Shown: positions 44,553 through 53,596 of the stretch, piece by piece
Layout: each line of letters opens with the position of its first letter
Position numbering within the stretch: the first letter of the stretch is position 1
Assembly: GCA_046349635.1 (NCBI GenBank)
Contig: JAXMBX010000021.1
Coordinates: forward strand, 16,155 to 80,154
From: JAXMBX01 sp046349635
GTDB lineage: Bacteria > Planctomycetota > Planctomycetia > Planctomycetales > Planctomycetaceae
Direction of reading: 5' to 3'
DNA length: 64,000 bases
Position numbers and translations under genes: made by a program
Notes under the pieces: generated by a model
The model's database searches: none
What the model saw: the letters and a program-made list of their open reading frames with translations, nothing else
Told to the model about the DNA's origin: nothing

Positions 44553-47384
44553 TCAGTTCTGGACTTCTTCCGTTTCTCCATTCTCCCCGATTCGTCGAGG
44601 GGCGTCCACTTTGCACTTGAAATTCATCACTCGCCGCCCCGGAGTCTGTTCCACTTTCAACAGCAATTCTTTTCCCACCAGCCGTGCCGCCACGTCTTTG
44701 GACAGGAAATAAATCTTCGTATCCTCGCTTTTCCCGAGCTTGACAACTTCCTGCATCTGCCGTTTCTCACCCGGAACAATCAGGATGCACTTGAATGACA
44801 TCACCTCGCTGGTGTTGTTGACGATCACCTGCTTGATCTCCAGGTTTCCGTTGGGGAGATATCGCTGCGTAGCGACCATCCGCACGTCTCCCAGGCCGAT
44901 CTCATACGGAATCACCATGTTGAAGTGATATTGGCGGTCGGATACGAAATCGAATTCGAGCCGGCTCTCCACTTTCCCCAGGCAACCCTGCGGTGGGAAT
45001 GTGATCGACATCGGCAGTTTGAACTTTTCCCCCACCCCCAACTGCAGCGGCCATTCGCGTGGTTCGACTTTCCAGTCCCGGGGCATATGCAACCGCACCA
45101 CTCCGCTCACCCCCTGGCCGAACGTATTCAACCCCAGGATCGCTTCGCTGTGGGAACCGTATTCGCTGCTGATCTTTCCCTTCTCAAACTTCACCGCCGT
45201 CTGCCAGCGCAGAATCGGCTCGGAACATTTCAGCAGGAACACCGGCGTCCCACTCACGTGAAATTTCTGTTCGTGAGTTTTCAGATCCTTTTCCGGAGTA
45301 CGGATATTGCCCCACAGATCCAGGATCTGCACGCTGTCTCCCAGGAATGCCCGCTCTTCCACCGGTTTCGCAGTGACGCTCTGGTCTTCTCTCCACACGA
45401 CCAGCATCATTTCCCCGTCCTTCTCGAACGCGACGTTCATGCTTCCATTTCGGAAGTTCATCCGTCGTGCGTATTTCGCCCCGGTCAGTGTCTGGGTCAG
45501 GACACGCCACGGCACGAACAGATCCGAGGGCGTCCCGTCCGGGTTCAGAATGCCGTAGGTCTTGTCCGTCGGATCGTCGAGAATGATCCCTCTCGATTGC
45601 GACAACTTCGCCGTCACCACCTGCTTCGCCAGGCTCGCCACCCGTTCCTCGCGGGAAATTTCCTTTCCGGGCGGCAACTCGATGCTGGCAAAACCTATCG
45701 CTTTGCCCGCTCGAACCGCGTTCAGCATGTTCAGGATCGCCTTGTGAGAATAGCCTTCCGGGTCACCCACCGACAGGAACTGATGCGATCCGAAATCTTC
45801 CGTGGAATTCCTGGCATTGGCCGGCCAATGGACCCCCAGCAGCACGTCCCGTCCGATCCGGTCGAATTCCCCTTTGATCTGCGTCAGCGTCTTTCCAATG
45901 TTGACCATCCCCACGAAGCTTTTGTCCTTGTCGTCCCCCAACTGCCAATACCGGATCATGAACGAAAACCGTGCCAACACCGGTTCCAGCGTCGGATACC
46001 ATTCATTCACCGGCAACTGAAACAGTCCGCTGATCCCTGACGAGTCATCCACCAGGCGCCGCAGTCGCAGCGGAGGATCGTTCAACAGGCCGATCGTTGT
46101 GATGCGACGTTTCTCCAACTCCGCGATCTGGCTCGCCAGCTCTGCCCCCGGCAATTCCTGGTCTTGGTGCGACTTCCCATGGACCGGCGCCTTCCGCTCC
46201 AGCGATGACCACAACGGGATCTTCATCCATCCCAGTCCCGCCTCGGAAGCCAGTTCCGCAAATTGTTGCGGAGCCATTTCCGGCAACCCCTTCGGGAAAC
46301 TCCAGCCGAACTCCTTCGTCCCCAAAGCGGAGGGCTTGTCGAGAATCGCGAATGCCGTCTTCGCCAGCAACACGCTCCGCTCGTTCTGTTTCAGTCGTGC
46401 TTCTGCCGAATAGGTACCCAGCCGCTTATTCGCCAGGATCTTGGCGACGTCCGGGTCTTCCATCAGTTTCCAGACGTATGGTTCCCGCCGCGATGATTCC
46501 GTCCCCTTCGTGTTCTTGTCGGTGTCGATGTCCCATTCGTGGATCTTGACCACGTCTCCAAAGTTGTCCCGCAACTCCACCACCAGCTTCTGCACCACCT
46601 TGGCAGCCGCCTGGTCTCCCTCCGGCTTTGTTGCGATCGCATCCACTCCCTGGACGTCGGTCTCGATCCTCATCCCCTTGTCACCCTGCATGAACACGTG
46701 GCAATCGCTGTTCGTGCGGATCGACAAGCGCGGCGCCTGGCCCAGCCAGATGTCGTCGAACCATACCATTCCCCGGACGTCCAGCCGGTCTCCCGTCACG
46801 ATGTGGCAACCCACGAGAATGTATTTCACTTCGGGGTCGGGGTTCAGCGGCCCTAGTTCGACCTCTGTCCAATCTTCCGTTTTCGAGACCGGCGTCGTCA
46901 TCCACCGCCGAATCCGCTGCCGATGCACATTCAGAAACGAGACCGAGATTTGGGCCGCGTTATATTGCATCCCTTCCGTCTTGATGCGCCCTCTCAGAAA
47001 GTAGGAATGCTCGGTATCGACACCTTCCGGCTTGGAGTAATACACCGCCCGTGCCCCGTTCAAGTCGAACCGCAGGCTGCTCGGACTCTGAAAACCCACC
47101 CCCCGATCGATCACCGCCTTCACATACTTCGGGAAATCCACCCCTTCGCGGCGACTCCAGTCGTCCGGCTGCTGGTCGAAATCCAGGTCGTCCTCTTTCT
47201 CGAACGTGTATCGCTTTACCTGGACCGCAATGTCGTACTTCTGCGGCAACTCGCCCGCGGGAGACGCCCCCAGGAATGTTCCCAGCAAGTGGATCAGGCA
47301 AAACATTCCCATTATGATGGATCCACCGAGTGGAAATAGGACACCACGAGGAAACACGACGCCACGACGTAGATAAAACGACAT
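44553..47384 (-). CDS. Large exported protein, jelly-roll plus glycosidase-like barrel
   Basis: 943 residues from the ATG at 47384 (the frame extends upstream to 47438). An N-terminal hydrophobic segment (about 10-45, GGSIIMGMFCLIHLLGTFLG) exports or anchors it. Residues about 55-240 look like a carbohydrate-binding jelly roll (SSLRFDLNGARAVYYSKPEG, IKTEGMQYNAAQISVSFLN). The middle (about 350-640) has barrel-like features (FAELASEAGLGWMKIPLWSSLE, FSFMIRYWQLGDDKDKSF, FDRIGRDVLLGVHWPAN), resembling GH39/GH5-type glycosidases, but I see no certain catalytic Glu pair. The C-terminal 250 residues are beta-rich (FHVSGTPVFLLKCSEP, IPYEIGLGDVRMVATQRYLP). No family recognised. Divergent from the gene at 47548. 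Confidence 0.75.
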   Translation of the reverse strand: MSFYLRRGVVFPRGVLFPLGGSIIMGMFCLIHLLGTFLGASPAGELPQKYDIAVQVKRYTFEKEDDLDFDQQPDDWSRREGVDFPKYVKAVIDRGVGFQSPSSLRFDLNGARAVYYSKPEGVDTEHSYFLRGRIKTEGMQYNAAQISVSFLNVHRQRIRRWMTTPVSKTEDWTEVELGPLNPDPEVKYILVGCHIVTGDRLDVRGMVWFDDIWLGQAPRLSIRTNSDCHVFMQGDKGMRIETDVQGVDAIATKPEGDQAAAKVVQKLVVELRDNFGDVVKIHEWDIDTDKNTKGTESSRREPYVWKLMEDPDVAKILANKRLGTYSAEARLKQNERSVLLAKTAFAILDKPSALGTKEFGWSFPKGLPEMAPQQFAELASEAGLGWMKIPLWSSLERKAPVHGKSHQDQELPGAELASQIAELEKRRITTIGLLNDPPLRLRRLVDDSSGISGLFQLPVNEWYPTLEPVLARFSFMIRYWQLGDDKDKSFVGMVNIGKTLTQIKGEFDRIGRDVLLGVHWPANARNSTEDFGSHQFLSVGDPEGYSHKAILNMLNAVRAGKAIGFASIELPPGKEISREERVASLAKQVVTAKLSQSRGIILDDPTDKTYGILNPDGTPSDLFVPWRVLTQTLTGAKYARRMNFRNGSMNVAFEKDGEMMLVVWREDQSVTAKPVEERAFLGDSVQILDLWGNIRTPEKDLKTHEQKFHVSGTPVFLLKCSEPILRWQTAVKFEKGKISSEYGSHSEAILGLNTFGQGVSGVVRLHMPRDWKVEPREWPLQLGVGEKFKLPMSITFPPQGCLGKVESRLEFDFVSDRQYHFNMVIPYEIGLGDVRMVATQRYLPNGNLEIKQVIVNNTSEVMSFKCILIVPGEKRQMQEVVKLGKSEDTKIYFLSKDVAARLVGKELLLKVEQTPGRRVMNFKCKVDAPRRIGENGETEEVQN

Positions 47385-47547
47385 GTCTTCATCATCGTCC
47401 GGGTATTCGCCTGTAAACCCCTGGCGCCGACCGGGCAACGATGATGACGGTTATGACTACCAGGAAAAACCCCCGGAAAATTTCCGGATCTGACGAATAT
47501 TTTGAGTCCTTCCCGCTCACTCCCGGGGAAAGGATTCTGGAGAATTC

Positions 47548-48339
47548 ATGCAACCGTTGAAGTTTGCCGTCGCCACTGCGGGCTTTCAGCAACCCCTCAG
47601 AACTGCTCTGAAATCCGCCGCTTCCACCCATGCGGCAGGGATCGTCTTCGATGCCCGCTACGAACTCACTCCCCAGGAGCTTTCCGAATCCGGCCGCAGG
47701 CAACTTCTCCATTTCCTCCAGGAATTGGGGCTGACCACCGCCGCTGTCCACTTTCCACTCAGGCGACCCCTCCACGATCTACCCGAACTCGATCGCCGCC
47801 TCGCCGCCATCAAAGACACGATGGCGTTCACTTTCCAGATGAAAGCCCGCGTGTTAACGGTTCGCATCGGCCCATTCCCTGAGCCCGCCGACTCCCCCGA
47901 AGCGCGCCGCATGACTCAGATTCTGGAAGAGCTCGCCGCGCATGGCAATCATGTGGGTGTGCAACTCGCCGTGATCCCGACGCAGCAGTCCGCCGAACAA
48001 CTCCTTGCCTCGCTGCAAGGGATTGAAACCGGCTTCGTCGGCGTCGATTTCGACCCCACCGCGTTCCTCTCTGCGGGCGAAGATCCCGCCCAGGCACTCC
48101 GCACTCTGCACGATCGCCTCCTGCATTTCGAAGTCCGCGATGCGTTCCGCCAGCAGGCCGGACAGATCCGGGAAGTCCCCGTGGGCCGGGGGGAGGTGGA
48201 GTGGATCGAAGTCATTCCCTCGCTCCTCGAAACGGAATACACGGGCTGGCTCACGGCCAGTCGTACTGATGGTCCCGATCGCGTCGGTGATTGCGCCCGG
48301 GCTATTGAGTATCTTCAACAAATTGGCTGGGGAGGATAA
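47548..48339 (+). CDS. Cytoplasmic sugar phosphate isomerase/epimerase-like TIM barrel protein
   Basis: 263 residues, ATG preceded by GGAGAATTC. It resembles the xylose-isomerase-like barrel family: LKFAVATAGFQQPLRTALKSAASTHAAGIVFDAR at the start, TAAVHFPLRRPLHD, VGVQLAVIPTQQSAEQLL, FVGVDFDPTAFLSAGEDP and YTGWLTASR. The metal ligands are less obvious than in the Tat-exported relative at 41949, so activity is uncertain. It has no signal peptide. The secreted esterase gene follows after 33 bases on the same strand and is likely cotranscribed. Confidence 0.8.
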   Translation: MQPLKFAVATAGFQQPLRTALKSAASTHAAGIVFDARYELTPQELSESGRRQLLHFLQELGLTTAAVHFPLRRPLHDLPELDRRLAAIKDTMAFTFQMKARVLTVRIGPFPEPADSPEARRMTQILEELAAHGNHVGVQLAVIPTQQSAEQLLASLQGIETGFVGVDFDPTAFLSAGEDPAQALRTLHDRLLHFEVRDAFRQQAGQIREVPVGRGEVEWIEVIPSLLETEYTGWLTASRTDGPDRVGDCARAIEYLQQIGWGG

Positions 48340-48372
48340 TCCCTCCCGCAACTGGTATGGAAACCCACCATC

Positions 48373-49929
48373 ATGCACGTCTCCCGCGCACTCCGCAGAC
48401 AGATACCCTTCACGGTCTTTCTACCTCTCCTGCTGCTGCTCTTCGCCGCGCCTCTTCTCGCGCAAGAAAAAACTCCCGCCGCATGGCAGTTCAATGTGGA
48501 ACTCGGGGCAGGCACGCTGCAAAAACCGTTCACCGGTCGCCTCTACCTCCTGTGTGGATCCGCGAATCAAGTCCCCCGCAAGACCTTCGACTGGTTCAAT
48601 CTTCCCCCCATGATCGCCGTCGATGTCGAAAACATGCTCCCCGGCAAGACCTACTCCATCGCCTCCAGCATGCCCACCGTCAAAACCTATCCTCCCCAAC
48701 TCACGAATGACCTCCTGCAGCATCGCAGCATTCAGGCGATCTTTCGCTTGAATCCTTTCGAACCCGATCCCTTCGAAGGGGAGGGGAATGCCGTCTGCAT
48801 GCCCCAGGTCGTCCAACTTCAACCGGAGGGTTCCTTCGGAACCCCGCAGACCCTCGTTGCCGACCGGATCGTCCCCCCTTCCAAGCCCCCCGAAGACCCC
48901 CAGGTCAAAATCTTTTCCCATAAAAGCGAACTCCTCAGCCGTTTTTTTCAGCGGGACTTTCTCCTGAAAGCCGCGGTTCACCTTCCCCGCTCTTACGCCC
49001 ATTCGCCCGATCGCAAATACCCTGTCGTCTATGACACGGAGGGCTTCGGAGCGGATCATCTCTCCGAATCACCCATCGGTACACTGATCGATCAGAGGAC
49101 CGAACCGACGGAATTCATCCGCGTCATGCTCAACCCCAAGTGTCCCCTCGGCCACTCCACGTTTGCAGACTCGGCCAATAACGGCCCCTTCGCCACCGCC
49201 CTCGTCACGGAGTTCATCCCCGCCCTCGAACGTGAATTCCGCATGGTCGCCGCTCCGCACGCCCGCTTTCTCACCGGACATTCCTCCGGCGGTTGGAGCA
49301 GTCTCTGGCTGCAGGTCAGTTTTCCGCAATTCTTCGGTGGAGTCTGGAGCTACTCCCCCGATCCCGTCGACTTCCGCGACTTTCAGCAGATCAACCTTTA
49401 TGCCCCCGATGCCAACATGTTCTTCGACGCGCGTGGGGACCGCCGTCCCATCGCCCGCGAAAACGGCATTCCCGTCCTCTGGTATCAGGACTTCTCACGC
49501 ATGGAAGAAGTCTACGGCCACGGCTCTCAACTCCATAGCTTTGAGGCGGTCTTCAGCCCCCGCCTCCCCACAGGAATGCCCGCCCCTCTCTGGGATCGCA
49601 AGACCGGCCGCGTCGATCACGCCGTCGCGGAAGCCTGGAAGAAATACGACATTCACCTGAAACTCGTCGATAATTGGCCCACGCTCAAACCGCACCTCGC
49701 CGGAAAACTGCATATCTTCGTTGGAGAGAACGACTCCTTCTATCTCGAAGGAGCTGTCAAACTACTCAAGACTTCCCTGCAGGAACTGGGTAGCGATGCC
49801 GTCGTCGAAATCTTTCCCGGCCTCGATCACGACTCCATCCTGTCCCAGGATCTCATGGAACGGAATTTCAAGCAAATGGCCCAGACGTTCCTCCGCGCGG
49901 GCACACCCCAGCCCGCTGTGAAAAATTGA
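48373..49929 (+). CDS. Secreted esterase of the feruloyl/esterase-D type
   Basis: 518 residues. A signal peptide ends near 30 (FLPLLLLLFAAPLLAQ). Residues about 35-180 form a beta-rich N-terminal domain. The alpha/beta-hydrolase domain starts about 205 (LKAAVHLPRSYAHSPDRKYPVVYDTEGFG); the nucleophile Ser is in GHSSGGW near 304, the acid probably near HIFVGENDSFYLEG (about 455), and the His in FPGLDHDSI near 487. Such enzymes cleave esters on polysaccharides or short acyl esters; substrate unknown. A short hairpin overlaps the stop codon. Confidence 0.85.
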   Translation: MHVSRALRRQIPFTVFLPLLLLLFAAPLLAQEKTPAAWQFNVELGAGTLQKPFTGRLYLLCGSANQVPRKTFDWFNLPPMIAVDVENMLPGKTYSIASSMPTVKTYPPQLTNDLLQHRSIQAIFRLNPFEPDPFEGEGNAVCMPQVVQLQPEGSFGTPQTLVADRIVPPSKPPEDPQVKIFSHKSELLSRFFQRDFLLKAAVHLPRSYAHSPDRKYPVVYDTEGFGADHLSESPIGTLIDQRTEPTEFIRVMLNPKCPLGHSTFADSANNGPFATALVTEFIPALEREFRMVAAPHARFLTGHSSGGWSSLWLQVSFPQFFGGVWSYSPDPVDFRDFQQINLYAPDANMFFDARGDRRPIARENGIPVLWYQDFSRMEEVYGHGSQLHSFEAVFSPRLPTGMPAPLWDRKTGRVDHAVAEAWKKYDIHLKLVDNWPTLKPHLAGKLHIFVGENDSFYLEGAVKLLKTSLQELGSDAVVEIFPGLDHDSILSQDLMERNFKQMAQTFLRAGTPQPAVKN

Positions 49930-49938
49930 CTTTTTCAC
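49918..49938 (+). terminator. Possible terminator hairpin at the esterase stop
   Basis: GTGAAAAA and TTTTTCAC form an eight-base stem around a five-base loop that contains the TGA stop. The stem is A/T-rich and only a T5 half follows, so it is a weak candidate. Confidence 0.4.
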
Positions 49939-50049
49939 GACTGCTCCCTCAACGGAACCTTTCGCCGATCCCCGCCCGCGATACAATCAGGACATCCGCG
50001 AATGGAAGATAATGGCGACTGATCCGCCTGGACGAAGGACATTCCCCGC

Positions 50050-51246
50050 ATGCAGGGTTCATTGATAGTTGCGCAATCGGATTTCGACCAGCTTTGTGAC
50101 GAAATCCAACAGGCGGGAATCGTCGGATTCGACACCGAATTCGTCTCCGAGTTCACCTACCGCCCCGAACTTTGCCTGCTCCAGTTTGCCACCCCGGGCC
50201 GCTGTGCAGCCGTCGATCCCTACCAGGTCAAGGATCTCTCCCGTTGGTGGGATTTGATGACCTCCGGAGAAATCACCGTCATTGTCCACGGCGGTCGCGA
50301 GGAAGTCCGTTTCTGTCTCTTTGCCACTGGAAAGGCCCCCGCCAACCTCGTCGACGTCCAGATCGCCGAGGGACTTCGCAGTCCCAGTTTTCCCCTGGCT
50401 TATTCCGCCCTGATCCCCCGCGTCACCGGCAAAAAAATCCACGGCAAGGAGACCCGCACCGACTGGCGCAAACGTCCCCTTACCCCGCGCCAGGTCGAAT
50501 ACGCCCTCGAAGACGTCGCCTACCTCCTCGAAGTCTGGGAGCGCCAGAGCAAGGATTTCGAAAAACGTGGCCGCCTCGAATGGGCCGCGGCGGAATTCAA
50601 ACGCTTCATGTTCGACATCCAGGAGGAACGGACCCGCGAAAACTGGCGCCGCATCCCCGGCAGCCAGAAACTCTCCGCCCGGGAACTGGGTGTCCTCCGC
50701 GAACTCTTTCAATGGCGCGACAAAGAAGCCGAAACCCGCGACCGCCCCGCCCGCAAGACGATGCGCGATGACCTTCTCCTCGAACTTGCCCACCGCCAAC
50801 CCCACAACGTCCAAGAACTCACCGCCACTCGGGACCTGAATCGCACCGATTACCGCCGCGAGGCCCCCGCCATCCTCGCCGCGATTCAGCGCGGCCGGGA
50901 TCTCCCCGCCGATCAACTCCCTCCCGTCGAGAAGCAGCAATATAAAGAAGAGGAACAGGTCCTCGGCCAGATTCTGGCCATCGCTCTCGCGAACCTCTGC
51001 CTCCAGGAAGACGTCGCCCAGCAACTCGTCGGCACCGTCAGCGACCTCCGCCACCTCGTCCGCTGGCACATCTATCAGGACCGCTCCAGCGGCCTCCCGC
51101 GACTGATGTCCGGTTGGCGGGCCGAAGTCTGTGGATCACTCCTGACCGACATCCTCGACGGCCACATCACCCTGCGGGTCGCCGACCCTCTTTCCGACCA
51201 TCCCCTCATCTTCGAACGCTCCCCCCGCCTCCAAAAACCGGATTGA
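50050..51246 (+). CDS. rnd: Ribonuclease D-like 3'-5' exonuclease with HRDC domain
   Basis: 398 residues. The DEDDy exonuclease domain spans about 1-190: Exo I is FDTEFVSE (Asp28, Glu30), Exo II is VIVHGGREEVRFCLF where Glu stands in the usual Asp position, and Exo III is YALEDVAYL with Tyr and Asp. An HRDC domain follows (about 210-285, ELGVLRELFQWRDKEAETRDRPARKTMRDDLLLELA), and an extra 110-residue C-terminal helical region. It likely trims structured RNA 3' ends. It is convergent with the HisA-like gene; the two stop codons abut without a gap. Confidence 0.9.
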   Translation: MQGSLIVAQSDFDQLCDEIQQAGIVGFDTEFVSEFTYRPELCLLQFATPGRCAAVDPYQVKDLSRWWDLMTSGEITVIVHGGREEVRFCLFATGKAPANLVDVQIAEGLRSPSFPLAYSALIPRVTGKKIHGKETRTDWRKRPLTPRQVEYALEDVAYLLEVWERQSKDFEKRGRLEWAAAEFKRFMFDIQEERTRENWRRIPGSQKLSARELGVLRELFQWRDKEAETRDRPARKTMRDDLLLELAHRQPHNVQELTATRDLNRTDYRREAPAILAAIQRGRDLPADQLPPVEKQQYKEEEQVLGQILAIALANLCLQEDVAQQLVGTVSDLRHLVRWHIYQDRSSGLPRLMSGWRAEVCGSLLTDILDGHITLRVADPLSDHPLIFERSPRLQKPD

Positions 51247-51969
51247 TTACTCACACCTCTGAATCCCCTCCACCCCGATCCGCTCATCATGTAAGGCCGA
51301 CGCCACAAGCACCCCCGCAATCGGTTCCTCCTTCAACCGCAGCAGATCCGCCTCATCCCGGATTCCCCCTCCGGTGATCAACTTCATCTCCGGAAACCGT
51401 TCGTGAATCTCACGGCATAACTCGACCGTCCGCACTCCGCTTCCCACCCCCACGTAGGCCACGTCCAGCACAATCAGCTCCCGGATCCCCGCCTCACACA
51501 CCTTCTCCACTCTCTGTAACGGCTCCTCTTCCCCGGCCTCTCCCATCAATTTTCCCTGCTTCAGATCCAGGCTGTAAATCAACCGGCCGCTTCCAAACTC
51601 CCTGACAGCCCGCTGCACCAGTTCCATTGAGGAAACCGTCTCCGACCCCAGCACCACTTGCGTCACCCCGTTCTTGAACAGCCGCCTGAGCAACCCCAGG
51701 TCCCGCACCCCGGCGTCCACGCACAGTTCAAATCCATCCGCCAGCAGCAATCCATACACGTCCCAGTTCGGCAGCTCGTCCAGAATCCCGTCCAGGTCCG
51801 CCACGTACAACCGCAGCAACCCCAACTGGTCCCGGAATGCCCGCGCGATATCCAGCGGACGCGCCCCGTCCACCAGTGCCGACCGCACGGGCAGATAGTC
51901 TTCACGCCGCCCGGCGATCCCCCGGACGACCACCCCATTCATCAGATCCAACACGGGTATCACTTGCAC
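51247..51969 (-). CDS. HisA/HisF-related TIM barrel protein
   Basis: 240 residues from a GTG at 51969, with GAGG ten bases upstream. VIPVLDLMNGVVVRGIAGRREDY at the start, YVADLDGI, LCVDAGVRDL, VLGSETV, YSLDLKQGKLMG and LITGGGIRDEADL follow the phosphate-binding half-barrel pattern of HisA. It lacks company from any his gene. Proteins of this kind in planctomycetes often belong to the tetrahydromethanopterin-linked C1 gene set rather than to histidine synthesis, but nothing nearby confirms that here. Enzyme activity is therefore not assigned. Confidence 0.85.
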   Translation of the reverse strand: MQVIPVLDLMNGVVVRGIAGRREDYLPVRSALVDGARPLDIARAFRDQLGLLRLYVADLDGILDELPNWDVYGLLLADGFELCVDAGVRDLGLLRRLFKNGVTQVVLGSETVSSMELVQRAVREFGSGRLIYSLDLKQGKLMGEAGEEEPLQRVEKVCEAGIRELIVLDVAYVGVGSGVRTVELCREIHERFPEMKLITGGGIRDEADLLRLKEEPIAGVLVASALHDERIGVEGIQRCE

Positions 51970-52092
51970 GTCGCCGATTCCTCACTCGCAAAAATTTGAT
52001 AACATACGGATCAATCCATTCTCGTTCCCACTGAGCGTCTATCGCGGTGGAAATCTTGGAAGACAACCTCGCTTCTGACGCGACATAAATTA

Positions 52093-52905
52093 ATGTTCCT
52101 CTCCCTGCAACGAAAAATCATCTACCGCCCAACAAAGGTGGACAAGGTCGACCCCGAGGAAGCGGGCCTCGATCCTGCACGGATCGTTCCCCTCTCCTAT
52201 CTCACGCGAGACGGACTCGATCTGCAAGGCTGGCAGATTCTTCCCGAAAAGCCGTGCGATTCCATTCCGGACACCATCCTTTTCTTTCAGGGGCGCGAAC
52301 GCCATCGCGGGCGTCGCGGCAAGACCTTCCAGGCCCTGACCGACCTCGGCCTCCAGATCTTCGTCTTCGATTATCGCGGCTTCGCCGACAATCCCGGCAG
52401 CCCTTCCGAAGACCATTTCGCCCGTGATGCCCACTCCCTCTGGGAAAACCTCACCCGCCAGCGAAACATCGACCGAAATCGGATCATCATTTACGGCGAA
52501 TCGCTTGGCGGGGGTGTTGCCACGCGCCTCGCCAGTGAACTCAGTCTTGAGGGAACTCCACCCGCCGGACTCGTCCTCTGCGCCACCTTCTCGTCACTTC
52601 TGGAAGCCGGGATCCATAACTATCCCTGGTTGCCCGTCCGGACCGTCTTGCGCGAAATCTATCCTTCTCAGGATCTTATCCCCGGCGTGACTTGTCCGAT
52701 CCTGATGGTCCACGGCGCACTCGATCAGATTGTCCCGCTCGCACTGGCGGAAAAGCTCTTCGCCGCCGCCCCACCTTCCTGCATGAACGGCATCCCCAAG
52801 CGGATGCATATCCTTCCCGCCGCGGGCCACAATGACATCCAGCACACAGAACCCGAAAACTACCGGGCCGCCATCGCTAATTTTCTCCGGCATCTGAAGG
52901 GTTGA
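52093..52905 (+). CDS. Alpha/beta hydrolase
   Basis: 270 residues. FFQGRERHRGRRGKTFQALTDLGLQIFVFDYRGFADNPGSPSE contains the oxyanion-hole region and D-Y-R-G-F strand end; the nucleophile is Ser in IYGESLGGGVA near 138; the acid Asp in VHGALDQIVPLALAEKL and the His in PAAGHNDIQH complete the triad. There is no signal peptide, but the first residues (MFLSLQRKIIYRPT) resemble the end of the membrane anchor seen in related bem46-type hydrolases. Substrate unknown. It is divergent from the HisA-like gene and 109 bases upstream of a hypothetical gene. Confidence 0.9.
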   Translation: MFLSLQRKIIYRPTKVDKVDPEEAGLDPARIVPLSYLTRDGLDLQGWQILPEKPCDSIPDTILFFQGRERHRGRRGKTFQALTDLGLQIFVFDYRGFADNPGSPSEDHFARDAHSLWENLTRQRNIDRNRIIIYGESLGGGVATRLASELSLEGTPPAGLVLCATFSSLLEAGIHNYPWLPVRTVLREIYPSQDLIPGVTCPILMVHGALDQIVPLALAEKLFAAAPPSCMNGIPKRMHILPAAGHNDIQHTEPENYRAAIANFLRHLKG

Positions 52906-53014
52906 TGGCAAGCAGTCAGGCAGTTGTCGATGCGACTTCTCCGAAAACTCTTCCCAATATTTTCCCTCACCCCACGCGACACGACCTCCCCCCATCCACT
53001 ACACTGAACGTCAC

Positions 53015-53584
53015 GTGCCCTATCGCTCGACGTTGACACTGGCTCTGCAAAAAAACATGTTTGACGACATCCCCCCGCACCAGCGTCTCCGCAATGCCTG
53101 GGAAGCCATCCGCATCGTCCGCCCCGTCCATTACTCCCTGTTTACTTTCGGTGAAACCGTTCTGCCGTATTTCGTCATCTGCGAGCCGACCCCGGGGCAG
53201 ACCGTCACCGCCATCAAGGGGGACGTCCGCGTCACCCGCCCCTTGATCATCACTCCGGAAAACGCCCAGCCGGAACTTCGCGACTTCTTCGAAAACATGG
53301 AGGACGAAGAGGCGATGCAGTTTCTGATGGCCCGTTCCGCCGCCTTTTCGCATCTGCGGTTTCACAACGAAGCCGGCAAGCCTTTCGTTGTCAGCGATCA
53401 CCTGGAAGAGGCTATCGCCAAGCTCAACCGGCAATTGGACGATGAGGAAGAAGACCACATCGCGATTATTGCCGCCCCTCAGCCTCTCCTGCGCCTGGCC
53501 CCGCTCAAATACGCCATCGAGCGCATCCTGCAGAGCGCTCCGGACAACATCCAGGAACTCCGCGAACGGGGCTTTCTCCCTTAG
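53015..53584 (+). CDS. Conserved hypothetical protein
   Basis: 189 residues from a GTG at 53015; an ATG at 53057 (MFDDIPPHQR) is an equally good start. The core (LRNAWEAIRIVRPVHYSLFTFGETVLPYFVICEP) is followed by VRVTRPLIITPENAQPELRDFFENMEDEEAMQFLMARSAAF and an acidic segment NRQLDDEEEDHIAI. No catalytic motif or membrane segment is visible. I do not recognise the family. It is convergent with thrC, 12 bases away. Confidence 0.75.
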   Translation: MPYRSTLTLALQKNMFDDIPPHQRLRNAWEAIRIVRPVHYSLFTFGETVLPYFVICEPTPGQTVTAIKGDVRVTRPLIITPENAQPELRDFFENMEDEEAMQFLMARSAAFSHLRFHNEAGKPFVVSDHLEEAIAKLNRQLDDEEEDHIAIIAAPQPLLRLAPLKYAIERILQSAPDNIQELRERGFLP

Positions 53585-53596
53585 GAGAAGCCTCGC

